The notes under the pieces: model-generated
Databases searched by the model: none
The model's input: the letters and a program-made list of their open reading frames with translations, nothing else
What the model was told of the DNA's origin: nothing
Program-made: the position numbers and the translations under genes
Shown here: piece after piece, positions 9,040 to 18,250 of the stretch
How positions within the stretch are numbered: the stretch's first letter is position 1
Layout of the letters: each line of letters opens with the position of its first letter
Origin: Frigoriglobus tundricola
GTDB lineage: Bacteria; Planctomycetota; Planctomycetia; Gemmatales; Gemmataceae
Assembly (NCBI RefSeq): GCF_013128195.2
Contig: NZ_CP053452.2
Location: forward strand, 3,534,001 to 3,598,000
DNA length: 64,000 nt
Reading direction: 5' to 3'

Positions 9040-10914
9040 ATGCCGCGTCTCGCGCTCGCCGTTTTCGCCCTCACCACACTTCCGTCCTTCGCTCTCGGCC
9101 AGCCGATCGAGTTGAGCGTGGACGCCTCCGAAGTGGCGCGGAAGGTGATCCACGTGCGCGAGGTGGTCCCGGCCGCCCCGGGGGCACTGGCGCTGCACTA
9201 CCCGCGGTGGATTCCCGGCCGGCACCGGCCCGTCGGCCAGATCGCGAACGTGACCGAGTTCCGCGTCCGGGCGAACGGCGCCGCGCTCGACTGGAAGCGC
9301 GACGACGCCGACCCCTTCACCGTTCGCCTCACCGCGCCGGAAGGAACGAAGTCGGTCGAAGTGACGTTCGATCTGCTACTCGCGGCCGGCGCGGAGGGCG
9401 GGGCGCAGTTCATGACGGTCGCGTCGCCAAAGGTACTGATGCTGAACTGGAACGACGTGCTGGTGTACCCCAAGGTCGAGAAGGCGCTGGCACTCACCTT
9501 CGACCCGAGCATGAAGCTCCCGGAGAAGTGGAAGTACGGCACGGCCCTGGAGCCGTCCGAGAAGGAAAAGACCGGGTACGCGAGCTTCAAGGGCGTCACG
9601 CTGGAAGCGCTCATCGACTCACCGCTCCTGGCCGGCGAGTACGTCCGCGAGGTGAAGATCGGGGCCGACGACGCCGAAAAGGAACGGCACCGGATCGTCA
9701 TCGCGTGCGACAGCCCCGACGGGTTGGAGGCGACCGCGGACACCCGGAAGGCGTGGGACAAGTTGCCCGGCGAGGCCGCGGCGCTGTTCGGGCCGGCGAA
9801 GCCGTACACCCGCTACACGTTCCTGCTCGGCTTGAGCAACCACATCCCGGGCGCGGGCATCGAACACCACCAGTCGAGCGACAACCGGCTGCCGGAACTC
9901 GCGCTCGTCAAGAGCGCCGAGCGCAAGGCCGCCGCGACGCTGTTCCCGCACGAGTACACGCACTCGTGGAACGGCAAGTTCCGCCGCCCCGCCGACATGA
10001 TCGTGCCGGACTACCAGCAACCGCAGCAGACCCGGCTGCTGTGGGTGTACGAGGGGCTGACGAACTACATCGGCTGGCTGCTCGCGGCCCGGTCCGGCCT
10101 GATGTCCGCGGACGAGGCCCGCGACTACCTCGCCATGACCGCGTCGCGCATGACGAACGTGCGGGCGCGGGCCTGGCGCCCGCTCGACGACACGGCCGCC
10201 GCCGCGAGCACGCTCTTTGATGCCACCCGATCGTGGCGGTCCGCCCGCCGCGCGGTGGACTTCTACGACGAGGGCACGCTGCTGTGGCTGGAGGTCGACG
10301 TGCTGATCCGCACGCAGACGAAGGGGGCGAAGTCGCTCGACGACTTCTGCCGCGTGTTCTTCGGCGACGGCCCGGGCGCCCCCGCGGTGAAGGGCTACCG
10401 CCTCGACGACGTACTCGCCGCCCTCAGCGCCGTCGCCCCCGCCGACTGGAAGGCGTACTTCGCGCGCCGCGTGGAGGCCGTGGCAGAAACGCCGCCCCTG
10501 GAGGGCATCACCGGGGGCGGGTGGAAGCTCACATTCACCGAGAAGCCGACCGACCTGTTCAGCGCGATGGAGGGGCTGTCGAAGGGCGCGAACCTCTCAG
10601 ATTCGCTGGGCTTCCAGGTGAGCGGCGAGGGGCTGATCGGCGACGTCGTGCCGGGCTCGGTCGCGGCGAGGGCCGGGCTGGCACCGGGGATGAAGCTCCT
10701 GGCGGTGAACGGCCGCCGGTTCGCGCTGGACGGCCTGAAGACCGCGGTGGGGGGGACGAAGTCCGGCGGCAAACTGGAACTGCTGGCCGAGAGCGGCGAC
10801 TTCTTCAAGACGCACGCACTCGACTACACGGGCGGCGCCCGCTACCCGCGCCTCGAGAAGGTGGAGGAGAAGCCGGACGTGCTGGCGGACGTCGTGAAGC
10901 CGAAGACGAAGTGA
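9040..10914 (+). CDS. M61-family aminopeptidase with PDZ domain
   Basis: The ATG at 9040 gives a clean signal peptide (MPRLALAVFALTTLPSFALG). The open frame extends upstream to 8986 but adds nothing hydrophobic. The N-terminal beta domain (with LHYPRWIPGRHRP) is typical of M61 glycyl aminopeptidases. The zinc motif HEYTH (in LFPHEYTHSWNGKFRRP) supplies two His ligands, and YEGLTNYIGW the downstream Glu. A PDZ domain (about residues 520-590; GLIGDVVPGSVAARAGLAPG) follows. It would hydrolyse peptides in the periplasm, with the PDZ domain gating substrate. Full family length, about 624 residues. Confidence 0.92.
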   Translation: MPRLALAVFALTTLPSFALGQPIELSVDASEVARKVIHVREVVPAAPGALALHYPRWIPGRHRPVGQIANVTEFRVRANGAALDWKRDDADPFTVRLTAPEGTKSVEVTFDLLLAAGAEGGAQFMTVASPKVLMLNWNDVLVYPKVEKALALTFDPSMKLPEKWKYGTALEPSEKEKTGYASFKGVTLEALIDSPLLAGEYVREVKIGADDAEKERHRIVIACDSPDGLEATADTRKAWDKLPGEAAALFGPAKPYTRYTFLLGLSNHIPGAGIEHHQSSDNRLPELALVKSAERKAAATLFPHEYTHSWNGKFRRPADMIVPDYQQPQQTRLLWVYEGLTNYIGWLLAARSGLMSADEARDYLAMTASRMTNVRARAWRPLDDTAAAASTLFDATRSWRSARRAVDFYDEGTLLWLEVDVLIRTQTKGAKSLDDFCRVFFGDGPGAPAVKGYRLDDVLAALSAVAPADWKAYFARRVEAVAETPPLEGITGGGWKLTFTEKPTDLFSAMEGLSKGANLSDSLGFQVSGEGLIGDVVPGSVAARAGLAPGMKLLAVNGRRFALDGLKTAVGGTKSGGKLELLAESGDFFKTHALDYTGGARYPRLEKVEEKPDVLADVVKPKTK

Positions 10915-10932
10915 GGCGGGCGACTGGCCCCG

Positions 10933-11355
10933 TCACGCGGGGCGAGCGAACATCGCCGCGGGGTACAGGTATGCGCCGTCGCTGGGGGCGCCATTGAATG
11001 ACGAGCCGTAGTGAATCGTCGGCCGGTCGTCCGGCCGACGTTCGTACCACTTCTGAACCCACCCGGCGAGGGGGTCCGAGGGTGCGATCAATTTGATCTC
11101 GAACGGGTCGAGCCGGCGGAAGGGATCGCTTACCCCCTTCTGAAATTCACGCAGCGCCCGGCCGAGTCGCAGGTTGGCTTCTATCGGCCCTTCGCTCTCG
11201 ACGCTCGGGGTGACGATATACAGGTAGGGGCGGCCATCGCTGTCGAGCTGTGCCCAGATCGCTCCCCGCGTGATGAGCCCTTCGGCGGGCAATCGCTTCA
11301 GGAACTCGCCGGCGTGGTCCGCGCGCTCTCGGCTCACCAGAGTTGTCGGATCCAT
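10933..11355 (-). CDS. hypothetical protein, coupled to the upstream small gene
   Basis: ATG at 11355 gives 140 residues beginning MDPTTLVSRERADHAGEFL. The frame stays open upstream to 11748, but its start overlaps the end of the small upstream gene by 22 bases, which supports 11355. The protein has a compact alpha/beta look (IWAQLDSDGRPYLYIVTPSVE; FRRLDPFEIKLIAPSDPLAGWV) and no signal peptide. It is probably a cytoplasmic domain of unknown function. It converges with the M61 gene, 18 bases apart. Confidence 0.6.
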   Translation of the reverse strand: MDPTTLVSRERADHAGEFLKRLPAEGLITRGAIWAQLDSDGRPYLYIVTPSVESEGPIEANLRLGRALREFQKGVSDPFRRLDPFEIKLIAPSDPLAGWVQKWYERRPDDRPTIHYGSSFNGAPSDGAYLYPAAMFARPA

Positions 11356-11528
11356 CTTAAGACTCCGTCGTTCGGGTCGGCGACCGCTCGGTACAGCCCC
11401 TCGGCGTCCGATTGTGTTGTCCGCCTGTACCGGGCGTCTTCTTTCCACTTCACGATCAGACGCCAATAGGTCTCGAACGTCGGGTTCGTCGCCGCCTCGT
11501 CGTTCCGAGCTATTTCGAGACCGGCCAC
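11334..11528 (-). CDS. small hypothetical protein, overlaps the next gene
   Basis: A 64-residue frame from a GTG at 11528, rich in W, E, R and K (TFETYWRLIVKWKEDARY; DGVLRWIRQLW). Its end overlaps the start of the downstream hypothetical gene by 22 bases, an arrangement typical of co-translated pairs. The start could lie further upstream or the gene could be 5'-truncated, since the frame runs back a few codons without an ATG. No family recognised. Confidence 0.5.
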   Translation of the reverse strand: MAGLEIARNDEAATNPTFETYWRLIVKWKEDARYRRTTQSDAEGLYRAVADPNDGVLRWIRQLW

Positions 11529-11803
11529 ATCCAGCGGACCTCTTCAGTTCCTTGAAACAGGTATTGCAGTAGTGGACGAGCGGCTTGATGTACCCGCCAT
11601 CTGTGGAGTGGATCCCTGAGTCGCCGTTCTGTGTCTTGGAACTTGATGAACCCACGCCCTTAAATGATCCCGGTTGTGACTTCCGACGGTGCCTTCGGTG
11701 CGAGGCCGCCGGCTTCCGGCCAAAAGCCGGCGCCCGCCGGGACCACAAGAAAAAGTCCGTTCGACCGGAGCGTGTCGGAGACGTCCGGGAAGCGACCGCC
11801 CCG
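11529..11803. other. gene-free interval with possible coding scraps
   Basis: No convincing intact gene. On the minus strand one frame (about 11530-11640) contains STDGGYIKPLVHYCNTCFKE, which reads like protein with a CxxC pair, but it has neither start nor continuation that I can support. Confidence 0.4.
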
Positions 11804-12967
11804 CTACTCGGCGGCGATCAGCGCCCAGCACACGATCGCGCTGCACACGGTGCTCCAGCGCCCGAACCCCTTGTAGATTTGAGCCGCCAGTGTGGACTGC
11901 TCCTTGAGCGTGCCGACGGCCTTGATTTGCGGGTCCGAGACGTTTCGCACGGCGACCCAGTTGATCGGCGTTTCCAGTTGGCTGGCGACCAGCCCCAGGA
12001 CCGCGTCCCCCATCTCCGACACGTCGCCCAGCCCCTGAAGCCCGTAGTGGTTATCAGAGGTATCGAAGCCGAAGAAATCGGTGGTCACGACCGACGAGGC
12101 GGGGCCGGCGCTCTGCACGATGCGCGGCGGCCGGGTGTTGTCCCGCGGGAGCTGGTCGGCGTTCGCGTTGAAGAGCGTTTCGGCCTTGGCGAACAATTTG
12201 GCCTTGGGGGCGGTGCTGTTGTAAATCGCGTCGTGGAACGACGCCTTCTTGAGCCACTTGAGACAGTCGAACCGCACGACCGGGCTCACGACCACGTCAC
12301 CCACCTCGCACTGGTCGCCGATGCCCCCGGACGTGCCGGTCGTGATGACGAGCTCCGGCCGCACCTCGCCGATGATCTGTGCCCAGACGTCGTAGTTGGG
12401 GAGCGTACCGGTCTTCCCCGGGAGCTTCTTCGTGTCCTGCGACAGGTGCGAATCGGACTTGAAGACGACCGCCTTCTTGCCCCCGATCGTCGTCGTCCAG
12501 TACGCCCCCAGCCGCTTTGCCAGGACGGCCGGGCTGCCCTTGCTCATCTTGCTCGAGATGGCGGCGTAATTGTGAGTGTACGGGACGTAGTCGTTTCGAG
12601 AATCCTTGCCCGGGGTGATCACGCGGCTCAGCGCGTGCCCCTCGTCCACGGTCCAGGTCACCACCAGCACGTCGGCCCGGGGCAGCGGGCCGGCCCCGGT
12701 GCCGGCCGGTTTCGGGCCGGTTTTCGGGGCGAGCCCGCTGGGCCACGGGATCTCCGTGAACCGGGAGAGCCCGGTGGCCGTGGTGAACGCGAGGAACTCG
12801 CGCCCGGCCGGCGCCTCGGAATCGAAATCGATGCGCTCCCGTTGCAGGTCCTCGGGGGTGCTGTGCGGCCGGGCCGCCATCGGAAACGCGAAGGTCGAGG
12901 CCGGCGCGGGCGTGGCGACCGGATCGAAGCCGAGGTTCCGACGCACCCAATCCCTGTCGGCGATCAT
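11804..12967 (-). CDS. nucleoside phosphorylase-superfamily protein
   Basis: ATG at 12967 (MIADRDWVRRNLGFDP) gives 387 residues; the frame is open slightly further (13021). The hallmarks of the PNP/MTAN fold are present: ITTGTSGGIGDQCEVGDVVVSP (phosphate/glycine loop) and EMGDAVLGLVAS with NWVAVRNVSDP (the purine-binding end with a conserved Asp). A proline-rich 60-residue linker near residues 90-120 and a long N-terminal extension set it apart from housekeeping PNPs. It would act on nucleosides or nucleotides in the cytoplasm. Related domains occur as effectors in bacterial conflict systems, which is a family-level remark only. It lies 124 bases downstream of a sedolisin gene on the same strand. 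Confidence 0.75.
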   Translation of the reverse strand: MIADRDWVRRNLGFDPVATPAPASTFAFPMAARPHSTPEDLQRERIDFDSEAPAGREFLAFTTATGLSRFTEIPWPSGLAPKTGPKPAGTGAGPLPRADVLVVTWTVDEGHALSRVITPGKDSRNDYVPYTHNYAAISSKMSKGSPAVLAKRLGAYWTTTIGGKKAVVFKSDSHLSQDTKKLPGKTGTLPNYDVWAQIIGEVRPELVITTGTSGGIGDQCEVGDVVVSPVVRFDCLKWLKKASFHDAIYNSTAPKAKLFAKAETLFNANADQLPRDNTRPPRIVQSAGPASSVVTTDFFGFDTSDNHYGLQGLGDVSEMGDAVLGLVASQLETPINWVAVRNVSDPQIKAVGTLKEQSTLAAQIYKGFGRWSTVCSAIVCWALIAAE

Positions 12968-13091
12968 GCCCCTCTCCACACGAGTAAAAGATAACGGCCG
13001 CGGACGGCGGTAATAACGCAAAGTCGCCCGCCGCCGCGGACGACTTTGAACCCGGCCCCGGTGCGATCGGTGGCCGTCACTCGGCCGCCCC

Positions 13092-14681
13092 TCAGCCGCC
13101 GAGGGCGCTGAGGAGCTTCGTTCCGACCGGCGACCCCCACCCCGTACAGGGGTCCCATCCGGCCTTGGCGGAGTAGGCGCCGTTGTCGCCCGAGGTGATG
13201 TCCCGGAACGACCCGGTGCCGGCGACCGAACCGTAGATGAGCGGGTTGAGGAACCCCACCCGGTGGCCGATCTTCTGGTTCATGAGGGCGATCAGGCCGG
13301 CCCAGAGCGGGGCCACGGCACTGGTCCCGCCGATCACGAACTCCTGTCCGTCCACGCGGACGGCGTACCCCGTCGCCGGGTCGGCGTCGCCCGCCACGTC
13401 GGGAACCCCGCGCCCCGTGTGCCCGCCCGGGTTCTTCGAGGGCGGGACGCCCGCGTTCGCCTGGTACGCGGGCACGGGGAAGAAGTCGCTCACGCCGCCG
13501 CCGGTCGCGCTGCTCGTGGGGTCCTCGTTCCACACGGTCTCGGCGCTGATCGCGCCCCCCGCCGCGACCAGCTTCGTCCCGCCGCAGCCCAGCGCGAAGG
13601 GGCTCGACGCCGGGAAGTCCACGTGCTGCTTCCCGTCCCCGGCGCCGTCCCCCGAGCCGTTGTCCCCGGCCGCGCAGCACACCGTCACCCCCATTGCGGC
13701 GGCCGTCTGGAACGCCTGGTTGAAAGCGGTCATGTCCTGACCGGCCCAGTTCTTCTCCGGCCCGCCCCAGCTGATCGAAATGACCGACGGGGTGTTGGTG
13801 GTGTCGTGAAGGGCCCTCGTGACGGCGTCCAAAAAGCCCTTGTTGGTGTTGGGCGCGAAGTACACCGCGATCTTCGCCTTCGGCGCGATCGCGGCCGCGA
13901 CCTCGATATCGAGCATGACCTCACCGTCGGGCCCGTTGGGCGTCGAAGGCGCGTTTTTGCCGCCGTCGACGCCGATCGCGACGACGTGCGGGACGGGCAG
14001 TTTCAGCTCGTGGAAGTACGCCCGGATGTCGGCGGGCTTGAACCCGCCCCCGAGCTCGATGATCCCGATGCACTGGCCGGTGCCATCGGCCCCCGCGGGG
14101 AACTCGTAGAGCTGCGCCAGTTGCGGCGGGGTGAACGAGGCGCCCGCGGCGCGGGCCGCGACCCCGGACGCGCCCGGGCGGATCTGGAAGTGGGGCCTGG
14201 CGACGGGCCGGTCGTCGATCCCGAACACGCCCTCGACGATCCCTTCGAGATCGTCGGGCACCGTCAGCTCCCCGACCCGCCCCCGGTACGTGCCGCCATC
14301 GTGCGCGTAGTGTTCGATCGCGGTCCCGAACGCGGTGGCGAATTGCGCGGCCGTGCCCGACAGGAAGACGCTGCGCCGGGGCGCGCTGGACTCGACCACC
14401 ACCAGCCCGTTGGCCCGAGCGAACGCTTCCACCTTGGCGATGTCGCCCGGGTCGGCCCCGTGGGCCGCGGAGTACTGCTCTTGCGTCAGGTAGGTGCGCT
14501 TCGCGGGCAGGACGTCCGCGTCAAAGCCCTTGGCCGACTGGCTCGTGAGGGCCGCCTTCCGGCGCACCCGCACGGTGACCTCGAACCGCTCGTCCGCCGG
14601 AACCGGGCCGACGGCCTTCGCCCCGTTGAAGGCGGCGCGCGCGCTGCCCGGAACGGTCGCCCGACTCTGCTTCTTGGACAT
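13092..14681 (-). CDS. sedolisin / kumamolisin-type S53 serine-carboxyl peptidase
   Basis: The ATG at 14681 (MSKKQSRATVPG) has AGGAG seven bases upstream, so it is preferred to a TTG at 14687. This gives 529 residues. The pro-domain (about 30-175; VFLSGTAAQFATAFG, VPDDLEGIVEGVFGIDD) precedes the catalytic domain. That domain carries the Glu/Asp dyad in DGEVMLDIEVAAA, the oxyanion Asp in AAGDNGSGDG and the nucleophile in GGTSAVAPLWAG. The C-terminal calcium site region FRDITSGDNGAYSAKAGWDPCTGWG is present. No Sec signal peptide is visible, unlike many secreted homologues, so either it is exported by another route or it stays inside. Full family length. Confidence 0.92.
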   Translation of the reverse strand: MSKKQSRATVPGSARAAFNGAKAVGPVPADERFEVTVRVRRKAALTSQSAKGFDADVLPAKRTYLTQEQYSAAHGADPGDIAKVEAFARANGLVVVESSAPRRSVFLSGTAAQFATAFGTAIEHYAHDGGTYRGRVGELTVPDDLEGIVEGVFGIDDRPVARPHFQIRPGASGVAARAAGASFTPPQLAQLYEFPAGADGTGQCIGIIELGGGFKPADIRAYFHELKLPVPHVVAIGVDGGKNAPSTPNGPDGEVMLDIEVAAAIAPKAKIAVYFAPNTNKGFLDAVTRALHDTTNTPSVISISWGGPEKNWAGQDMTAFNQAFQTAAAMGVTVCCAAGDNGSGDGAGDGKQHVDFPASSPFALGCGGTKLVAAGGAISAETVWNEDPTSSATGGGVSDFFPVPAYQANAGVPPSKNPGGHTGRGVPDVAGDADPATGYAVRVDGQEFVIGGTSAVAPLWAGLIALMNQKIGHRVGFLNPLIYGSVAGTGSFRDITSGDNGAYSAKAGWDPCTGWGSPVGTKLLSALGG

Positions 14682-14880
14682 CGTCAACTCCTGTAGACGT
14701 GAGGAGCCCCGCGGGATCGGCCTTCGGGTACCCGAGTACCGATGGGTGCGGCACCCCCGGACGGGACGGCGCGACGGGTCCGAACACGCGCGGTGTTCGT
14801 TAAAACTGGTCGCGCTCGGCTTCGGATGCGGTGTTAAACGAACCGCCCGACTTCAGGCGGACACGGGGAATAAAAAATAC

Positions 14881-16471
14881 GTAGCCGTTCACAGGTGAGA
14901 CGTCGGCATATCAGCGAATTGATATGCCGACGCCGTGAGGGAATTCGGATTAGGCCGGGAGCAGTGTCGGTGCCGGCTCGCCATTGCGGTGTGCGCGGAT
15001 GGCGTCGGTGAGGAATGCCAATACGTTGCGGTTCTGCCGGCGGCACGAGGCGAGGATCGTCAAGATGCGTTCCACGAATCGGCTCCCGCGTTCGCTGTCG
15101 GTCCCGAAGCTGGTTTTGCGCCAGCACACCGCGTGGCGCACCTCGCGCTCGGCCGCGTTGTTGGTCGGTTCCACACCGACGACCCGCGCGAACGTCCACA
15201 ACGACGCCTCGACGGCCAACAGGTCGCCGCAGGTGGCGGCGGTCTTGGCGCAGCCGCACGCAGCCCCGGTCCGCAGGTGCTCGCCGATCTGGTGACGCAA
15301 TTCGGGGACGTAGTTCGATCGGAATGTGGACCGCGCGAGGGTTCCGTCCCGGACCCGATACCAATGCTCGAACAAGGCGTCCGAACTCGCCAACAGAGCC
15401 GCACCGATCGCCGTCCCGGAACCGCCGCGGTCGATCATCGCCTGGAAATCGCGACGCAGGTGCGCCCAGCACAGCTGGCGCGTGTGCTTGGAAAGGTGCG
15501 TGTACACCGGATACCGGTCGGTCGTGTGGACGGCCGTCGAGCCCGCTCGCAGATCATCGAAGGCGCTTCGGCCCCGGGTCTTTCGGATCAGGAAGGCCAC
15601 CACGAACGTGGTCACGGCCACCCACAACCAGGCCCGCTTGCGGCCTTGGGTCCAGCCGGTCTCGTCCACGTTGGCCGGTTGTCCGCGGGTGTAGATCAGG
15701 GCGTCCTCGGCCACCGGCTTCAACGCCTCCGCGGTTCGGTGCTGGAGCTTGCACACCATCGCCGGGCTCAGGGGCAGGCCGAACAGGTCGGCGAACAATT
15801 GGCTCGTGCCGCGCTTGCCCAGGCGGCACGAGCCGGTGAGCACCGCGGCCACCGCCTGAGCCCGGGGTCCGTATCCGGTCGCCGCCTCGGCCGGCACCGT
15901 CGCCGCGGTCGTCGTGCCGCAGTGCGGGCACCGGAGCCGGTGGCACCGATACTCGGTGACGTGAGGCGTGATGACGGGGATCTCGTGGACCTGATGAACG
16001 GCCGGTTGTGGGTCGTCCCCGGTCAACGGGTGCGCACAGTCCCGGCACGTGGACGGCTTAAGTGCCCGGATCTCATCGGGCGGCAGCAGGGTGCGTTCGG
16101 CTTTGGGGTGCCCCGGTTGCCCGCCTCGTCTCTTGCCCGAGGGCGGCTTGGGCGGGGCCGGTTTCACGTGCGGGGCGTCGGACGAAGGGGGCTTGGACGA
16201 GTTGGTGGAGTTCTGGTTGAGACGGGCCTCGAGTTCCGCGACGCGGGTGGTGAGCCCGGTGACCTGGGCGGTGAGTTCGGCAATCGTGGCCTCAAGAATG
16301 CGGATATACGCCACGACCTGTGGGGGCAGGTCGCTCGGGAGTTCCGGCGGTTGAGGGACAGGCGTCATCGCGTCCGTTCAATTACGGAAGACGGGTATGT
16401 GAGGCAACCACTCACGGACCTCATGCAAAAAGCCCTGAAAAACGCAGGGCCAGTCTCCTGTGAACGGTTAC
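14881..16471 (-). mobile_element. IS66-type (ISBst12-like) element, copy 1, intact
   Basis: Imperfect inverted ends: left GTAGCCGTTCACAGGTGA and right (complement) GTAACCGTTCACAGGAGA; length 1591 bp. It carries only the large transposase, with no tnpA/tnpB genes, as in the ISBst12 subgroup. A subterminal hairpin (13-bp arms 14901-14913 and 14920-14932) lies past the transposase stop and probably insulates it. The flanks do not form a target duplication: AAAAATAC on the left, CGAAACGA on the right. The left 8-mer matches the flank of copy 3; see findings. Confidence 0.9.
14950..16368 (-). CDS. IS66-type transposase, intact
   Basis: 472 residues with every expected part. A leucine-rich coiled coil lies at about 22-50 (YIRILEATIAELTAQV), then a Ser/Pro linker. 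A zinc ribbon (CRDCAHPL and CPHCGTT) occupies about 105-160. The DDE catalytic core has D in NVDETGWTQG, D in TTDRYPVYTH and E in EPTNNAAERE, and ends with SFGTDSERGSRFVERIL. This is the only one of the four IS66 copies here whose frame is unbroken, so it may supply transposase to the others. Confidence 0.95.
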   Translation of the reverse strand: MTPVPQPPELPSDLPPQVVAYIRILEATIAELTAQVTGLTTRVAELEARLNQNSTNSSKPPSSDAPHVKPAPPKPPSGKRRGGQPGHPKAERTLLPPDEIRALKPSTCRDCAHPLTGDDPQPAVHQVHEIPVITPHVTEYRCHRLRCPHCGTTTAATVPAEAATGYGPRAQAVAAVLTGSCRLGKRGTSQLFADLFGLPLSPAMVCKLQHRTAEALKPVAEDALIYTRGQPANVDETGWTQGRKRAWLWVAVTTFVVAFLIRKTRGRSAFDDLRAGSTAVHTTDRYPVYTHLSKHTRQLCWAHLRRDFQAMIDRGGSGTAIGAALLASSDALFEHWYRVRDGTLARSTFRSNYVPELRHQIGEHLRTGAACGCAKTAATCGDLLAVEASLWTFARVVGVEPTNNAAEREVRHAVCWRKTSFGTDSERGSRFVERILTILASCRRQNRNVLAFLTDAIRAHRNGEPAPTLLPA

Positions 16472-16554
16472 CGAAACGATGATGGGCGGCGCGTGAGGTT
16501 AGCGGCGGAAAAAGGCTCTCCCGACGACCGATCCAGCACCTTCTTGCCGATTGC

Positions 16555-16686
16555 TGTAGGTCGCGGTCGAGGAGGCTTTGCGACGAGGCCCGACGGCCAA
16601 CCGCCCACGCGGTTCTCGCTTGCGCAGATATGCAAGTCCAAGGGCCGTCGGGCCTCGTCGCAAAGCCCCCTCGACCGCGACCTACA
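16555..16686. repeat. 132-bp near-perfect palindrome
   Basis: Arms 16555-16598 and 16643-16686 are 44 bases and differ at one pair; the central loop is 44 bases. It lies between IS66 copy 1 and the end of hom, 9 bases past the hom stop, so transcription of hom would enter it. Its outer ends TGTAG/CTACA match those of the 5140-5208 repeat. It could be a MITE-like element or a very long terminator. Confidence 0.75.
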
Positions 16687-16695
16687 CCAGGCACC

Positions 16696-18069
16696 TCAAT
16701 CCCCCATGCTGAAGAACACGGCGGGCGCGGCGGTCGTGCTGAGCGCGTTGATGCGCACGAGCGCCCGGCGGAACCGGCCCGTTGAGGCGTAGTGCGTCAC
16801 GATCACCAGCGGCACCGGGCCGCCGCCGTCCTCCTGCGCTTCGTGCTGCACCAGGCTCGAAATGCTGATCTCCTCGTCCGCCAGGATGCGGGTGATGTCG
16901 GCCAGCACGCCGGGCCGGTCCGTCACCTGGAGCCGCAGGTAGAAGCGGCTGCGGACCCGCTCCGGCGGTTCCACCGTGAACCCGCGCCCCTCACGGCTCC
17001 AGAGCCGCGCCGCCGCGAACGTCCGCTGCGCGCGGCCCACGCCCAGGTCGATCAGGTCCGCTACCACCGAACTCGCCGTCGGCATCTGACCGGCGCCCGG
17101 CCCCTGGTACAGCGTTTCGCCCACCACGTCGCCGTACACCAGCACCGCGTTGTACGCGCCCCGCACCTGCGCCAGCAGGTCCGTGTGGCGCAGGAGCACC
17201 GGCGCGACGTGCAGCGCCACCGTCGGCGTGCCGGTCAGTTGGGCCGCGGGGCTCGCGCCGCCGCGGCTCAGCTTCGCGCCGGTGCCGCTGTGGCTGTGCC
17301 CGCCCGTCCAGGCTTCGGCCAGGAGCTTGATCGTGTACCCGAGTTCGTTCGCGAACCGGATGTCCAGCGCGTCGATGGTGTCGATGCCCTGGCGGGCGAT
17401 CTCGTGCGGCTTCGCCGCCACCCCGAACGAAATTTGCGCCAGGATCGCGAGCTTGTGCGCCGCGTCACTGCCGTCCACGTCGAGCGTCGGGTCGGCCTCG
17501 GCGTAGCCGAGCTTCTGCGCCTCGGCCAGCGCCGCCGCGTAGCTCAGCCCCCGCTCGGCCATCGCCGTCAGGATGAAGTTCGAGGTGCCGTTCAGGATCG
17601 CCTGAATGGCCGTCACCTGGTTCGCCGCGAGGCTCTCGCCGAGTGCGCGGATCACCGGCACGCCGCCCGCCACCGCCGCCTCAAAGCACACGCTCCGCTC
17701 GGCCCGGCGGGCCGCCTCGAACACCTCGGCCCCGGCGTCCGCCAGGAGCGCCTTGTTCGCGGTCACCACGTGCTTGCCGGCCGCGAGTGCGTCGAGTACC
17801 ACCTGCTTCGCGGTGCTCGTGCCGCCGATCAGTTCGACGACGACGTGAACGTTCGGGTCGTGGATCGCGGCCTGAATGTCGGTCGAGATAATGTCGAGCG
17901 GGATGAGCGGGTCGCGCGGTTTGTGCGGGTCGCGGACGACCACGCGGCGCAGCGCGAGCGCCCGGCCCGCCCGTTGCGCAATGCGGTCCGCGTGGGCGAT
18001 CAGCACGTGCGCCACCCCGCCGCCGACGGTGCCGCAGCCGATCAGCGCGATGCCCAGCGTGTCGCTCAT
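16696..18069 (-). CDS. hom: homoserine dehydrogenase with ACT domain
   Basis: 457 residues. The N-terminal NAD(P)-binding fold has the IGCGTVGGGVA glycine motif (about residues 10-20). The catalytic domain contains VTANKALLA, AVAGGVPVIRAL, LNGTSNFIL, GYAEADPTLDVDGSDAAHKL and the conserved Lys in this last block. The ACT regulatory domain (about 365-435; LRLQVTDRPGVLADITRILADEEISI) would sense threonine. It reduces aspartate semialdehyde to homoserine in the threonine/methionine pathway. Monocistronic here: Pnkp diverges from it and the palindrome at 16555-16686 follows. Confidence 0.97.
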   Translation of the reverse strand: MSDTLGIALIGCGTVGGGVAHVLIAHADRIAQRAGRALALRRVVVRDPHKPRDPLIPLDIISTDIQAAIHDPNVHVVVELIGGTSTAKQVVLDALAAGKHVVTANKALLADAGAEVFEAARRAERSVCFEAAVAGGVPVIRALGESLAANQVTAIQAILNGTSNFILTAMAERGLSYAAALAEAQKLGYAEADPTLDVDGSDAAHKLAILAQISFGVAAKPHEIARQGIDTIDALDIRFANELGYTIKLLAEAWTGGHSHSGTGAKLSRGGASPAAQLTGTPTVALHVAPVLLRHTDLLAQVRGAYNAVLVYGDVVGETLYQGPGAGQMPTASSVVADLIDLGVGRAQRTFAAARLWSREGRGFTVEPPERVRSRFYLRLQVTDRPGVLADITRILADEEISISSLVQHEAQEDGGGPVPLVIVTHYASTGRFRRALVRINALSTTAAPAVFFSMGD

Positions 18070-18250
18070 GGTGCCCTGCTCCGTGAAGTAGGGCTATTAT
18101 CGCGGCGCGCGGCGTATCGGCTACGGCGGTCGGACCGGAGCGCGGATTCGAGTACCGAACCCGCGCGGGCCGCAGCGGGTCCATCCGTCTTCCCCTATCT
18201 AATGTGGGAAGGTTGAGCCGGCGCGTGCCGGCGAGGAGGTCGCACCGCTC

